Positions 8,206-18,146 of a DNA stretch of 64,000 bases are shown in pieces (position 1 is the stretch's first letter; each line of letters starts with the position of its first letter). Both the position numbers and the translations under genes were made by a program. The stretch covers positions 106,001 to 170,000 of the forward strand of contig CAJNDT010005735.1 in assembly GCA_905221615.1 (NCBI GenBank), in the 5' to 3' direction. A model generated the notes under the pieces. The model made no database searches. It worked only from the letters and a program-made list of their open reading frames with translations, and was not told where the DNA came from. This DNA is from Symbiodinium sp. CCMP2592. Its lineage: Eukaryota; Sar; Dinophyceae; Suessiales; Symbiodiniaceae.

Positions 8206-8522
8206 AAGAAGCTGCGCAAAAGCCCGGGCGTCCGAAGGGATCGGGATGCTCCGCGGCCTCCCACATGTGCGACACGGAAATCACGCGCTGCTGCTGTGGA
8301 TCTCTGAGCATGGCCTTTGCCCAGGTTACCACCTCATGGGTACAGGGTTCCTTCAAGGGATCTATAGGGTTCCTTAAAGGGATCTATAGGGTTTAGGATT
8401 AACTATAACCTTAGTTTCCACCTCATGGGTTCAGGGTTTAGGGCTGGAGATTGATGTCAGGGCTGAGGGGAAACTGAACCAGATAGGGGCCACGAACCCG
8501 AATGCAGACACGCGTAACGCGT
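8206..8522. other. gene-free stretch with a short AGGGATC repeat
   Basis: GGGTTCCTT-AAGGGATCTATA is repeated twice at 8345-8392. It resembles the repeats at 1420 and 63470. Nothing else recognised. Confidence 0.5.
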
Positions 8523-8690
8523 ATATCGCATCCCCTGTAGGGCCGTTCTCTGACTGTTTAAAAGAAACCTAGCCAGTGCGAGCCGCCGATCTTTTTTTTC
8601 CGCAGAGATGCTTCACAGTCCTTGCGATGAACATGAGAAAAAAAAGGAAAAAAGTAAAAAAAAAAAAAAAAAAAAGATATCGCATCCCCT
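8523..8690 (+). mobile_element. SINE-like poly-A retroinsertion with 14-bp target duplication
   Basis: The same 14 bases ATATCGCATCCCCT stand at 8523-8536 and 8677-8690. Between them is a ~100-bp body starting GTAGGGCCGTTCTCTGACTG and then an A-rich tail (GAAAAAAAAAGGAAAAAAGT followed by about 21 A). A body, a 3' A-tail and flanking direct repeats are the signature of target-primed insertion of an RNA. I do not recognise the source RNA: it is not an obvious tRNA, 5S or U6. The two duplications are still identical, so the insertion is probably recent. Confidence 0.75.
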
Positions 8691-8747
8691 AAGGAAAATA
8701 GCAGGAGAAGTGATCATGCAACAATGAGCGAACTGGACGCGTGCGAG

Positions 8748-8885
8748 ACGCGCCTCCTGTGGAGTTTCCCCTTAGCTTGGCGGATTCACAACGCAGTCGG
8801 GACGCGCGTTCTGTGTAGTTTCTTCTTTAGCTTGGCGGATTCAGAACGCAGTCGGGACGCGCGTCCTGTGGGGTTTCCCCTTAAC
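8748..8885. repeat. 54/55-bp tandem repeat, 2.5 copies
   Basis: Unit ACGCGCG..CTGTG.AGTTTC...TTAGCTTGGCGGATTCA.AACGCAGTCGGG starts at 8748, 8802 and 8857; the third copy is truncated after TTTCCCCTTAA. A 100-codon open frame (8724-9026, plus) runs over it but has repetitive composition and no known domain. Confidence 0.8.
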
Positions 8886-8920
8886 AGCGCTGCGCGACAC
8901 ACCTCGCGTCACACGCGGGC

Positions 8921-8975
8921 GCTTGCGGACGCTTGCGGACGCTTGCGGACGCTTTGCAGACGCTTCGCGAACGCT
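8921..8975. repeat. 10-bp tandem repeat (GCTTGCGGAC)
   Basis: Three perfect copies at 8921-8950, then decayed copies GCTTTGCAGAC, GCTTCGCGAAC. Confidence 0.85.
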
Positions 8976-9516
8976 TTAACCACGATCGCTGGTCACCTGC
9001 TGGACCCCTGGACCCCAATCTCTTAAACGGGAACCCTTCTGCAGAGCATTCGGGAAAAAAGAGAGAGGGAGACTTCAAAATAGCAGCCCTTTCTGGGGGT
9101 CTCTTGGAACAAGGAGCTCTGTAGAGTCCGGGTCTCTCTCTGCAAAGATCCAAGCTGCAAACTGAAAACTGCTGAACAGGAAGGTAGGAGCCAGTTGCCT
9201 ATAAAGTGGTTTGCTGTCCCTTACGCCTTCGATAAACCTCGCAGTACTGTCAATCCGGTGTCTTACTGGTAAGACAACATAGGGGCCGTTTAATTAAAGA
9301 GAAGGACTTTGGGGGGGTATAATAGACTTCAATCATAACCAGATAGTTATTCAAAATTAACTGGGCTCATAAGGATGAAAAAGCGAGTATGGAAAGCCGG
9401 GGTGGCTTCTCTCGAGGGTTCTTGGGAAGCTTTCCCTAAACCCTATAACCTTGACTCCGATGCCCTAAACCCATGCTTCGCATGAGCAACTTCTATAATG
9501 GTGGTGCGCAACTTCT
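8976..9516. other. stretch with nothing recognised
   Basis: Mixed sequence without a convincing gene. Short open frames on both strands have no recognisable domains. One CCCTAAACCCTA tract lies at 9433. Confidence 0.4.
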
Positions 9517-9633
9517 ACTAGGATGCCCAGCAACCTAGGAATAAAAAGGGCTGCCTCTTTCTTTGGTATTGGGGAACTTTAGAAGGAACCAGGACTACTA
9601 AAAGGGAATAGGGGTACTACTGGGCATCCTAGT
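9517..9633. mobile_element. foldback MITE-like element, family N copy 1
   Basis: Ends ACTAGGATGCCCAG and CTGGGCATCCTAGT. The interior contains AACCTAGGAATAAAAAGGG and AAAAGGGAATAGG. Diverged relatives lie at 29812 and 56148. Confidence 0.85.
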
Positions 9634-9858
9634 CGATGGTAGGAGTTCCAGGTACAACCCTCGGGAGACCCATGGCTTTTCTCTAGGTTCGGGGACATAT
9701 ACTTGAGCTAAAACCTTGGGTTAATATGGGTGCCGCGAACCGTGAGACTATCATTCTGCGGCTTCTGTTTTTGTTCTATGGTTCTTGTTGGTGTTTGGCA
9801 TGGTCGATGCTTATCACAATTTATGTTTGCCTCATTCTCTGAGACGATTCCAGCCCTC
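9634..9858. other. stretch with nothing recognised
   Basis: Short unsupported plus-strand frame (9730-9918) only; it runs into the next foldback element. Confidence 0.35.
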
Positions 9859-9960
9859 CCTATAGTCTCCATTGTAGTTCCTTTTTTGGGGTTACCTTAT
9901 AGGATCCTTAATATATAATTGGTTAAACCAAAAAAAAGAACTACAATGGAGACTATAGGT
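9859..9960. mobile_element. foldback MITE-like element, family I copy 1
   Basis: Left arm CCTATAGTCTCCATTGTAGT, right arm ACTACAATGGAGACTATAGG, with inner GGTTA/TTAACC arms. The second copy is at 26705. Confidence 0.88.
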
Positions 9961-10518
9961 CCGGTCCTCCCCACCTCTGCATGACTGAGGAGCGCCGACC
10001 AACCCGAGCGTGTCTTCATCTTCTCCGCCTCTTGCCGACGTGGCCAAACGCCCCTGGACTCATGCAACTCCTCGGTGCGTCGAAGCCCTAAACCCTAAAC
10101 CCTAAACCGAAGTCTAGGTTCAGCTTAGTGCTACGAGTTCAAGGTTTCATGACTGAGCTATTCAAAAGGGTATAACTCTCATATGCTCAGTGGTGTGGGG
10201 CGTATCAAGCTCCGACCCGAAAGCCCTAAAACCAACAGCCTACAACCCTCAATGCCGAATACATCCCTGGACGCTGAAGCCTAAACCCTTTAACCGAAAA
10301 TCCTAAACCCTCAACTCGAAGCCCCCTTTACTGTGACATAAGGGAAAGGCCCAAATATAATAGGTACAGCATTTCAGTAGGGCTTTGGGACATATCGTAC
10401 TGCAGCTATGACAAGCATCCCACAAGGCGATAGCATGACGACGTACTCAAGCTTAGATAGTATCAGGATGATAACATCGAAGCCTAACTAACTAACACGT
10501 TTAGTCCTTACGGTTTCT
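9961..10518. other. gene-free stretch with a telomere-like tract
   Basis: CCCTAAA units lie at 10086-10107 and degenerate ones at 10262-10320. No coding frame supported. Confidence 0.5.
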
Positions 10519-10565
10519 TCATACATTTATATATATATATATATATATATTTATTTATTTATTTA

Positions 10566-10628
<63 letters not shown>

Positions 10629-10668
10629 GTATGTATATATATATATATATATGTATATATATACATAC
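10519..10668. repeat. (AT)n microsatellite with ATTT interruptions
   Basis: About 150 bp of alternating AT interrupted by TTTATTTATTTATTT and GTGTATGTATAT. Confidence 0.95.
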
Positions 10669-10769
10669 TGCGAAGGAGCCCAAAAAACCTGCAGATCGAG
10701 CAAGGGCTCTCGCAGGAACTCCAGACGCACGAGTCGGATGTCTGCCTCCAGCAAGCTATGCCCCCAAAG

Positions 10770-11225
10770 CCCGGAAAGCCCTAAACCCTGAACCCTAAAC
10801 CCTGAATCACTGAACCCCAGCTCCTAAGCCCCTAAAGCCCTAAACCCTGAACCCTAAACCTCAAATCACTGAACCCCAACCCCTAAACCCTAAACCTTTT
10901 AAGCCCCAACCTCTAAGCCCAAACCCTTGATGCCTCCAGCAAGAAGAGCGCCAAGTGCATTGGGTCTGCCAACTGTCGCTTTGCTGAGCCGCTTGGCGTC
11001 CTGCGAAGACGCGACTTAGGGTTGGAGTTTAGGGTTCAGGGTTTAGGGTTTAGGGTTTGGGGGTTTAGGGTTTAGGGTTTGGGGGTTGAGGATTTAGGAT
11101 TTAGGGGTTTAAGGTTTAGGGCTTAGGGTTTAGGGTTTTTTTAGCTGCCCTGGGCGCGGACTATACAACGTCCCTCCCGTTGGCGGTTTAGGGGTTTAGG
11201 GTTTGGGGGTTTAGGGTTTAGGGTT
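10770..11225. repeat. telomere-like tracts with an orientation switch
   Basis: CCCTAAA-type units dominate 10778-10930; TTTAGGG-type units dominate 11018-11225. About 100 bp of unrelated sequence lies at the switch. Confidence 0.85.
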
Positions 11226-11302
11226 GAGGGCATTGGCCTTCGGGTTTCGGGTGCGGGAGATCGCTTTGCCCTGCCTCCTCTGCCAGGTGTCGATTTCAAC
11301 CA

Positions 11303-11406
11303 AGAGACTCCAATATCCCTTAACTAAGGAATATTCCTGAAACTATAGTAGGATCCCTAGTATGATTTGAGGAATATTCCTTAATTAAGGGATAGTGGAG
11401 TCTCTA
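11303..11406. mobile_element. foldback MITE-like element, family A copy 3
   Basis: AGAGACTCCAATATCCCTTA, then AAGGAATATTCCT, an AT-rich centre and the complementary arm ending GGAGTCTCT. Confidence 0.85.
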
Positions 11407-11548
11407 GGAACAGTCTCCCCAAATTGCGCCATAAGGGAAGTTGAAACTTAACCCGAATAGATACCGAGTCTAAACTCCCACAGCCCCCGAACCCGAAACC
11501 GTAATCGCAGTCAGGGCTTGAGGTACGGCCTCCAAACTCGAATAATGC
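11407..11548. other. spacer, nothing recognised
   Basis: No repeat family or coding frame recognised between two foldback elements. Confidence 0.35.
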
Positions 11549-11640
11549 AGGAACCTGATTAAGAAACCCTGGGCCTATAACACCAAAATAGTAGGGATCG
11601 GAACCCTAAGAAAAGCCCAAGGCTTCTTGATCAGGTTCCT
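11549..11640. mobile_element. foldback MITE-like element, family G copy 1
   Basis: Ends AGGAACCTGATTAAGAAACC and GGCTTCTTGATCAGGTTCCT. The interior has GGGCCTATAA and a central AAAATAGTAGG. A second copy is at 52151 and a fragment at about 20207. Confidence 0.85.
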
Positions 11641-11852
11641 ATATTATAGAGGTCGACATGAGTGTATCAGCGAACCCTGCTCAGGAATAGTAACAGTACT
11701 AAGGGCTTCACTGTGGACTAGGATTCTGATGTAATCTATGCTGTGATCATATTCGGGCATAACTCTTAGACTTAGTCAAGCTTCTACCTTAAACTTGCAG
11801 CCCTAACCTCTAAAGAAGGGGATATGACTGCGAAGACTTCCGACTCAGACCC

Positions 11853-12001
11853 CCCAGAGACTCCAATAGCCCCTAATTAAGGAATATTCCTTAAATTTTA
11901 TTAGGATTAATATGCTTTAAGGAATATTCCTTAAATTGTAAGAGGATCCCTATTATGCTTTAAGGAATATCCCTTAATTAAGGGATATTGGAGTCTCTGG
12001 G
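11853..12001. mobile_element. family A element with internal duplication
   Basis: 149 bp instead of about 105, with family A ends CCCAGAGACTCC and GGAGTCTCTGGG. The centre holds two copies of a ~42-bp block (AAGGAATATTCCTTAAAT...TTATGCTTT-like), so one segment was duplicated inside the element. Confidence 0.8.
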
Positions 12002-12086
12002 CCCTACATTCTGGGACTTTGCGGAGGGGGGGGCGAGACTGCAGGACATCCGCGAAAACCTCTGGAAGAAGTCGTCGGGTTCGTTT

Positions 12087-12291
12087 GAGAGTTTCCGAAA
12101 GTAGGGGACCCTAATATGCTGCTGATGATATAAGTCCTGCATTACCTTAAGGACCCTAGACTATGGGAACTATGGTATGTTCCTTATTATGGGTGATGCA
12201 GGATTTATATCATCAACCGTAGTACCCTAAATCGTAGGATCCTTATTATAAGGACCCCAAGACAAGGCTCCCCGAATTTTCGGAAACTCGC
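12087..12291. mobile_element. family J foldback element, interrupted
   Basis: Ends GAGTTTCCGAAAGTAGGGGA and CCCGAATTTTCGGAAACTC match the uninterrupted copy at 55022. It is split after GACCCTAATATG by a family H element (12119-12222) and resumes with GTACCCTAAATCGTAGGATCC. Confidence 0.85.
12119..12222. mobile_element. family H element nested in family J
   Basis: CTGCTGATGATATAAGTCCTG at the left and CAGGATTTATATCATCAACC at the right; the interior has ATTACCTTAAGGACC. It sits inside the family J copy, so family H inserted after that copy. Confidence 0.85.
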
Positions 12292-12319
12292 ATTTGCTCT
12301 TTGGGGTCCAGTAGGGTTT

Positions 12320-12417
12320 CTATACCCCCCTTAGAACCATAATAAAAATAATATGTCCAATATTCTCTTGGGTTTTATAAGAACACAAATAAAAAATGAG
12401 TCTTAAGGAGACTATAG
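12320..12417. mobile_element. short element, family P copy 1 (weak terminal repeats)
   Basis: Starts CTATACCCCCCTTAGAACC and ends TCTTAAGGAGACTATAG, which are only roughly complementary. The body carries AATATTCTCTTGGGTTTTAT, conserved in the copies at 23231 and 32801. Unlike the other families it is not a full palindrome. Confidence 0.75.
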
Positions 12418-12537
12418 GTTTAGGGTGGTTTGGGATGCATAGCTTCACTGCGAGCGTCGAAGGTGAAACCCGCGAAAGATGGCACACGGGATAAGGATAA
12501 TGTGTGTTGGGCTTGTCTCTGCTGAACCTCAAGAACG

Positions 12538-12664
12538 TACTTGGAGGATCAGGGGACTTAGTAAGTTAAGTTAGGTTACAAGTACCTTAATTGGTTATAA
12601 GTACTTGTAAGTATGGTTGCCTTGATTATAGCCCTAGTTGCTAAGTCCCATGATCCTTCAAATA
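12538..12664. mobile_element. foldback MITE-like element, family B copy 3
   Basis: TACTTGGAGGATCAGGGGAC at left; GTCCCATGATCCTTCAAATA at right; complementary AAGTTAGGTTACAAGTACC inner arms. Confidence 0.85.
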
Positions 12665-12810
12665 GGGACCCCAAACCCAAGACCCCAAACTACTTCCGTC
12701 TTTTTGCTTTTGAAAGGTCCTGATGCTCATTGCGAGTCTGAAGCAGCAGAGGAGTGTGACCGACGTGACACCGTACGCGGCTGACGTCGCCGGTCCTGGC
12801 AAAGTTTAAC

Positions 12811-12890
12811 ATAGGGGCCTTGATAATATGATAGGCTTTCGGGGATTCTAGGGTCTCGTATAGTATAGTAAAGGTATCAGAAGGAGCCCT
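12811..12890. mobile_element. probable family F fragment
   Basis: ATAGGGGCCTTGATAATATGATAGG is a family F left end. The right arm is not clear. Confidence 0.45.
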
Positions 12891-13454
12891 CTGCAATGGT
12901 ATTCTTACTTCTTCCGGCTTGTTTTTATTCGCAACGGCATTGGCCAGTCTTCCACTTCAGACTAGAGCGAACTATCGATGGCCGTTTCTATACTCGAAAG
13001 GTTCAGTACTCCTTCCTTGCGTTTACGTTTACGGTTGATAGAACCGTAGGATCTTTGACATGCGCGAGCACAGATTGCAGATTTGCTCCGAGTTGCCGTT
13101 AACGCAACACTCGCTCTGGACACCAGATAAGAATGATAAGAAGGACCCAACAAACATGCCTTGATGCACATTCCAAAATCACACACTGAAGACCCTAAAC
13201 CCCTAAACCCTAAACGTTAATGGGCAGGGCTCTGGGCCCCCGAATCCCGTGAACCGTAAACCCTGCAAATGTAGGACTCCTAAACCATCACCCCAAACGT
13301 AAATCCCTGAACCCCCACACCCATGAACCAAATCCCTACACCCGAACAACCGCAAAACCCCCAAAACCTTAAACCTTGAAGCCCAAAGCCATCAGAAATC
13401 CCTTTCTTGAACCTCTTTGAACCCTCTGCAAACCCAAAAACACAATTAAACCCT
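12891..13454. other. gene-free stretch with degenerate telomere-like units
   Basis: CCCTAAACCCCTAAACCCTAAACG lies at 13189-13215. The rest is C- and A-rich with CCCNAAAC-like remnants. Short frames on both strands are unsupported. Confidence 0.5.
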
Positions 13455-13570
13455 ACAGTAGAAGCCAGAAAGTTGGCACATCAGTATCCTCATGCCCTGA
13501 AGATAATGTATAGGGAATCCCAGCACTAATCAGCCTAAATCCATGTTCCAACTTTCTGTGATTTACTGTA
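13455..13570. mobile_element. Tc1/mariner-type MITE, family D copy 2
   Basis: TACAGTAGAAGCCAGAAAG left end, CTTTCTGTGATTTACTGTA right end. The middle shares TATAGGGAATCCCAGCACT with the copies at 16800 and 27140. Confidence 0.88.
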
Positions 13571-13874
13571 CACCCCCCCCTAAAAAAATGAAAAAAAAAT
13601 ACCATTGGATAGCCTGAAAGGATGTCCAGCACCAGGATGCCGGGGCTGACCATCCACCGGGCGAAAGCCATGGCGGTCATCACGGGGAGGCCTGCTCTAA
13701 TGGGCGTAATATAGGGGCCTTAAGAAGTAGCATAGGGTTCATGCTAAAGGGGTCTATAGGGGGCTACTATGAGGGATCTATAAGGGTACTATACTATAGG
13801 GACCTCAGTAGTTAGAAGTGGCTTTAGTGGGATAGCCAAAAAAAGGCCTATGGTGGGCTTAGGATGCCGAACTG
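13571..13874. other. homopolymer tracts and a degenerate family F-like segment
   Basis: C8 and A-runs lie at 13572-13600. ATATAGGGGCCTTAAGAAG at 13710 looks like a family F left end, followed by repeated TCTATAGGG motifs to 13805. Confidence 0.45.
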
Positions 13875-13978
13875 AGAGACTCCAATATCCCTTAATTAAG
13901 GAATATTCCTTAAATTATAGTAGGATCCCTAATATGATTTAAGGAATATTCCTTAGTTAAGGGATATTGGAGTCTCTG
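13875..13978. mobile_element. foldback MITE-like element, family A copy 5
   Basis: AGAGACTCCAATATCCCTTA and TTAAGGGATATTGGAGTCTCT arms. AACT stands on both sides (CGAACT before, GGAACT after), a possible short target duplication. Confidence 0.85.
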
Positions 13979-15493
13979 GGAACTTAATGTATGATTTGGG
14001 AGTCGAAGGTTAAGGGTTTTAGGCTGGGCCTCGGACTGATCACCAGCACCATCATCAGGTTTTTTTTTTTTACCCTCTTTTCCGTCTGCCCCGAAGTTTA
14101 GTAGGAACACCAGCTTGGGGAACCATCATCAGGGTTTGGGGTTTAGGGTTTAGGGTTTAGGGTTATCATCATCATCAGCGGCGGCATCGTCATCATCAGC
14201 ACCACCATCTTTGTCATCTAAATCGCTGTTTCAACCACCGCCACCCGTCTCGGATGCTGCAGACAGAGACACACGAAGACAGGTTGCAAGCACTACGCGG
14301 TTGCAAGTGGTACAAACATAAGAAGAAAACGATTACCACGACGAGGTCAATGAGCACGACCACGACTGGTTATAAACTCTATAAAGGTTTATAGATATAC
14401 TCTCGTACTGTACTATTGATCCATGAGCCTTGTGGCCCTGCAGCTTGGGGTTTGAGGGGCTTGCCGGAACAACGGGGGCTCTCTAGATTGACGATAAGTA
14501 GTAGTTGGAATGACGGGGTTTAGGACTTGGGTTTTAGGTTGAGGACTTACATATCAAGACTGTGTTTTGCAATACACTAGATAGCAAAACTTTGGAAACG
14601 TCAAGAATTCACCCAAGCTGCTCAAGCCAAGCACTGCCAAAGTCATCGTCGTGGCAAAGTCTGCCCGGCGACGAGGACTCCAGGCAAAGGGCCAGCACAA
14701 GCAACCTCAGGTGCACCAGGGTGCCAGGTTGGTTAAGTGTTAAGGGACAACAAGGCTCGGCAGTAGTCCCTAAACCCTAAACCCCAAACCCTAGACAGTA
14801 GTGTCTACATTATCCGTCTCCCCTAAACCCTAAACCCAAAAAACGCGCCCAATCTGACCTTACCAAAGGCCTAAAGGAGCCCTGCACAGACTCACCGAAA
14901 CCCTTTCATGAACCCTACGTCATGACATGGCTGAACAGCCTGGCCCAGCAATCCCTTGAAACTAAGTGTGCCTCGACTTAGTTGCTGAGCTCATAGGCCC
15001 CAAAAAGTGCACACTTTGGGTTTTATAGTGGGTAATATTCTCCCAAAAAGTGTACAGTGTATCCACTCAGCTAGTAAGTCTAGAAGCTGTTCCCATGGTT
15101 CAGTTTCACGAACGAGACCCCGAAACAGACAGAGATACAAGGGATAATGGCGACAACAAGGAAATCTATGCAAAGACACAGAAACGAAGATCACGTTTGA
15201 CGTTCGTCGGTGGCTCGTGCGAAAAGCAAGTTCGCAGAACGGGGTCCAGAGGCTTCTCGGCGTTTTGGGCTTCTCCCCATAACCCTAAACCCGACACCCT
15301 ATAGCTAAGTCCAGGGTTCAAGATTTCGGCGTGAACTTAGTGTCCGTATCGCGACCAACGATGTCCTCAACCTATTTGCACTCTTCGCAAGATTGCCCTG
15401 AAAAGCGCAGACTGGAAAGACCCAGGTTTGGGGCATAGGGCGGAGTCGGGCAGAGAGCTTGTTGGGAGTGGGCTAAAAATCAGGGCTTGCGAT
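13979..15493. other. gene-free stretch with telomere-like tracts and ATC repeats
   Basis: TTTAGGG units at 14138-14165, ATCATCATC at 14167-14215, and CCCTAAA units at 14768-14795 and 14821-14838. The open frames at 14562-14780 and 15050-15304 (plus) have no recognisable domain and are probably chance. Confidence 0.45.
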
Positions 15494-15602
15494 CCCAGAG
15501 ACTTAAATATCCCTTAATTAAGGAATATTCCTTGAATCATATTAGGGATCCTACTATAATTCGAGGAATATTCCTTAATTAAGGGATATTGGAGTCTCCG
15601 GG
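15494..15602. mobile_element. foldback MITE-like element, family A copy 6
   Basis: CCCAGAGACTTAAATATCCC left, AAGGGATATTGGAGTCTCCGGG right, with TTAATTAAGGAATATTCCTTGA inner arm. Confidence 0.85.
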
Positions 15603-15689
15603 ATTTCCGGCATGCGCACTCAAGAGGATTCGGGAGGAGCGAGGAGCCCGGAGCATTCGGGCCGTTTTGATCTGAGGGTCCTGATTATA

Positions 15690-15835
15690 ACAGTAGAATA
15701 TAAGGTTCTAGTAGAATAGTATTATAGTAGTAGTTTAGTTGTATTATAGTTGTGTTTTTTCCTAGTATTATAGTATTATAGTAGTAAAATAGTTGTATTA
15801 TAGTAGTATTTAGTAGTATTATAATACTATTGGAC
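15690..15835. repeat. TAGTA/TTATAG low-complexity repeat
   Basis: Runs of GTAGTATTATAGTAGTA with TTTAGTTGTATTATAG blocks; a degenerate AT-rich microsatellite. Confidence 0.8.
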
Positions 15836-16102
15836 CTCAATCACAAAACTCAGGACTCGGGGCCTGGGCCGATACCACAACCCGAAGCCCCACTGAAGCT
15901 CAAACGAGGCCCCTAAAACCCCCTAAGCCCTCAACCCTGAAACCCGAAGCACTAAACTCCAGAAGCCCTAGGCCCTAGACTCTAGACCCAACACCCTGCA
16001 GACGATCAAAAGCAAATCGATGTCGAAGGCGCAAGCAGACGCTTTCCACAGAGACGTGCGAAGCGCAAAGAAGAGGAGAGCCTGGATGATTGGCTTCGTA
16101 CA
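15836..16102. other. gene-free stretch with degenerate CCCTAAA-like units
   Basis: Degenerate CCCTAAAACCCCCTAAGCCC-like sequence at 15910-15985. A 99-codon minus frame (15968-16267) crosses the next element and is not supported. Confidence 0.4.
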
Positions 16103-16202
16103 CAGAGCCTCCAACACCCCTGAATTAAGGAATAGACCTCGAAACAAATTAGGAATGCTATCGTCGTCTACGGTATCTTCCTTCGGGGGCTTGGAGGCTC
16201 TG
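16103..16202. mobile_element. diverged foldback element related to family A
   Basis: Exact ends CAGAGCCTCCAA and TTGGAGGCTCTG, with CCCCTGAATTAAGGAATAG as in family A, but the interior arms have decayed. Confidence 0.65.
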
Positions 16203-16672
16203 GGTGCACAGGCCTCAAAACGCAAAGTAGGGCGCTGGGAGTGACTACCGGATACTTTGAGTACCATGAGAACTTAGTAAGTCACTTCAGCTTGGGATCT
16301 AAATGGGGAGTGTCTGAACTATACTTGGAGCCCTAAAACCCTCAAGATCTGCGCACCTGGACCTAAACCCCTAAACTGTCTCAGCCCTCAAGAACCTTCT
16401 AAAAGTCGGCATCAAGTCTGGACCACGGGGCAATGACCGCCACGGCACAGAAAAGTGCTCCGCTTACGGCCCAGCCGACCACAAAGTTCCTCGTGGACGC
16501 AACTTGGGGCTTTTGGGTTTAGGGTTTAGGGTTTGGGAGGGTTGGGTTTTATGGGTTTAGGGTTTATGGGTTTAAGGTTTTGGTGTTTTTTTGGGGATTT
16601 GGGCTTTGGGGTTTAAGGAATCAGATCTCGGGGTTTTGGGGTTTGTTGTTGAAGGTCGCAGGTCTCAGGTTT
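16203..16672. other. gene-free stretch with a TTTAGGG tract
   Basis: TTTAGGG-type units at 16510-16620, including TTTATGGG variants. No coding frame supported. Confidence 0.5.
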
Positions 16673-16769
16673 GGGTAGTTGTCAAAAAATTACGGTACCT
16701 TCTTGGGTACCCTAAATATTAGGTGCCGTATTGTAATGGGGACCCAAACATGGGCCATAATTTTGATAT
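16673..16769. mobile_element. foldback element, family E copy 1
   Basis: GGGTAGTTGTCAAAAAATTAC at left; CATAATTTTGATATC at right. The core holds CCCTAAATATTAGGTGCCG, seen in all family E copies. Confidence 0.75.
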
Positions 16770-16799
16770 CTAAGGTTGAGGTCGGTGGCTTTGGATTTC

Positions 16800-16913
16800 C
16801 AGCAGAAGCCAGAAAGTTGGAACATCAGTATCCTCATGCCCTTAGGGCAAAGTATAGGGAATCCCAGCACTCATCATCCTATACCCCATGTTCCAACTTT
16901 CTGGGGTTCACTA
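16800..16913. mobile_element. Tc1/mariner-type MITE, family D copy 3
   Basis: AGCAGAAGCCAGAAAGTTGG left, CCAACTTTCTGGGGTTCACTATA right, with CATCAGTATCCTCATGCCC in between. Confidence 0.85.
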
Positions 16914-17402
16914 TAGGTTTCGGCTTTAAGATGGTTTAAGGCTTACAGTCTTACAGGGTTCAGGGTAGGGCCTGGAGTAGGGTTGGCGGTTCCTAAACCC
17001 CAAACTCCGGCGCTTAAGGTGTGGGGGTCTCAGGATGCGGAGTGAACCCTAAACCCCCAACACCCCTAAAACCCGTATACTATGGGGTTTGCGGGTTCTT
17101 CGTCATTGTTGGATAACATTTTACATGTTTACATGGGTACTTGAACCGAATAAGGCATAGAAACACCGATATTGAATCCTATCCCAACAATGAACTAGGA
17201 AAGGACGCAGGATTCATTATGGGATTTACGATTTCTAAAGTTCGGAGCTCTCGGGTCGCTGTTTCAGGCCGCAGGGTTTGAACTTCTCTGGAGTTTAAGA
17301 CTGGGACTTCAACCCTACGGCCGAGGGTTTAGGGGGTTCAGGGTGGAGGGGTTTAGGGTTTGGGTTTGGAGTTTAGGGTTTAGGTGCAGGGCTTTAAGGG
17401 TG
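16914..17402. other. gene-free stretch with telomere-like tracts
   Basis: TTTAGGG-type units at 17325-17390. No gene supported. Confidence 0.45.
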
Positions 17403-17509
17403 TAATATAGGGGCCTTGATAATTAGAACAGGGTTTGGGGTATATTGTGATGTAAATATAACAAGGAACCCCCACAATAGTATAGGGAATTATTAAAAGC
17501 CTCTATGTT
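17403..17509. mobile_element. foldback element, family F copy (17.4 kb)
   Basis: TAATATAGGGGCCTTGATAATT left; GGAATTATTAAAAGCCTCTAT right; inner TTTGGGGTATATT and GGAACCCCCACAATAGTAT. Confidence 0.8.
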
Positions 17510-18049
17510 AAGGTTTAGGACCTAGGACTTACAGGAATGTAAACAAAGCATTGACTATCTAAGTTTCCACCCGCTGTGCTGCTTTCGCACGCAAACGCTC
17601 CATCCGAGTTCCTTTCTTCAGCTATCCCCTCTACAAGGTTGCAATCTGTAGTGGCACAGGAGGGTTCTGAACAATTAGCCCCATCGTGCATCCTAGCTGC
17701 TAGCAACAGGGCTGCAGTAGAAAGGCCCAGAACCACTATGAAACTGCAATCCCCCACCCCCAACCCATAGAAGGAAACTAATCCCGAAGCCACAACCCGC
17801 CCCCCGGGCCCCCCGCAACCCTAAAAGCTCTAAACCCTAATCCCTAAACCCTGCTCCTCAAGCTCTAAAACCCCCAACAAAAACTCGAAACCCTTATCCC
17901 CAAACCCCAAAACCACCAAAAAAAAAACTACGGCCTCGTATGCTGGTGCCCCACTGAGTTGTACGAGACCAGCAGACTCCAATCGCCACTATCAGCCCGC
18001 CAGGACCTGGCTCTCGCATTTCTCCCTTTCTCTGCTTTGGGTGCTTTGG
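17510..18049. other. stretch with nothing recognised
   Basis: A 92-codon minus frame (17515-17793) contains hydrophobic runs but no domain I recognise; I do not call it a gene. Degenerate CCCTAAA units at 17817-17915. Confidence 0.4.
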
Positions 18050-18146
18050 GTTTCGGGTTTAGGGTTTTGGGTTTTGGGGTTTAGGGTTTTGGGTTTTGGG
18101 GTTTAGGGTTTGGGGTTTAGGGGCTTAGGGTTTGGGGCTCAGGGTT
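18050..18146. repeat. telomere-like repeats (TTTAGGG/TTTTGGG)
   Basis: Alternating TTTAGGG, TTTTGGG and TTTGGGG units; the tract is in G-rich orientation. Confidence 0.85.
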
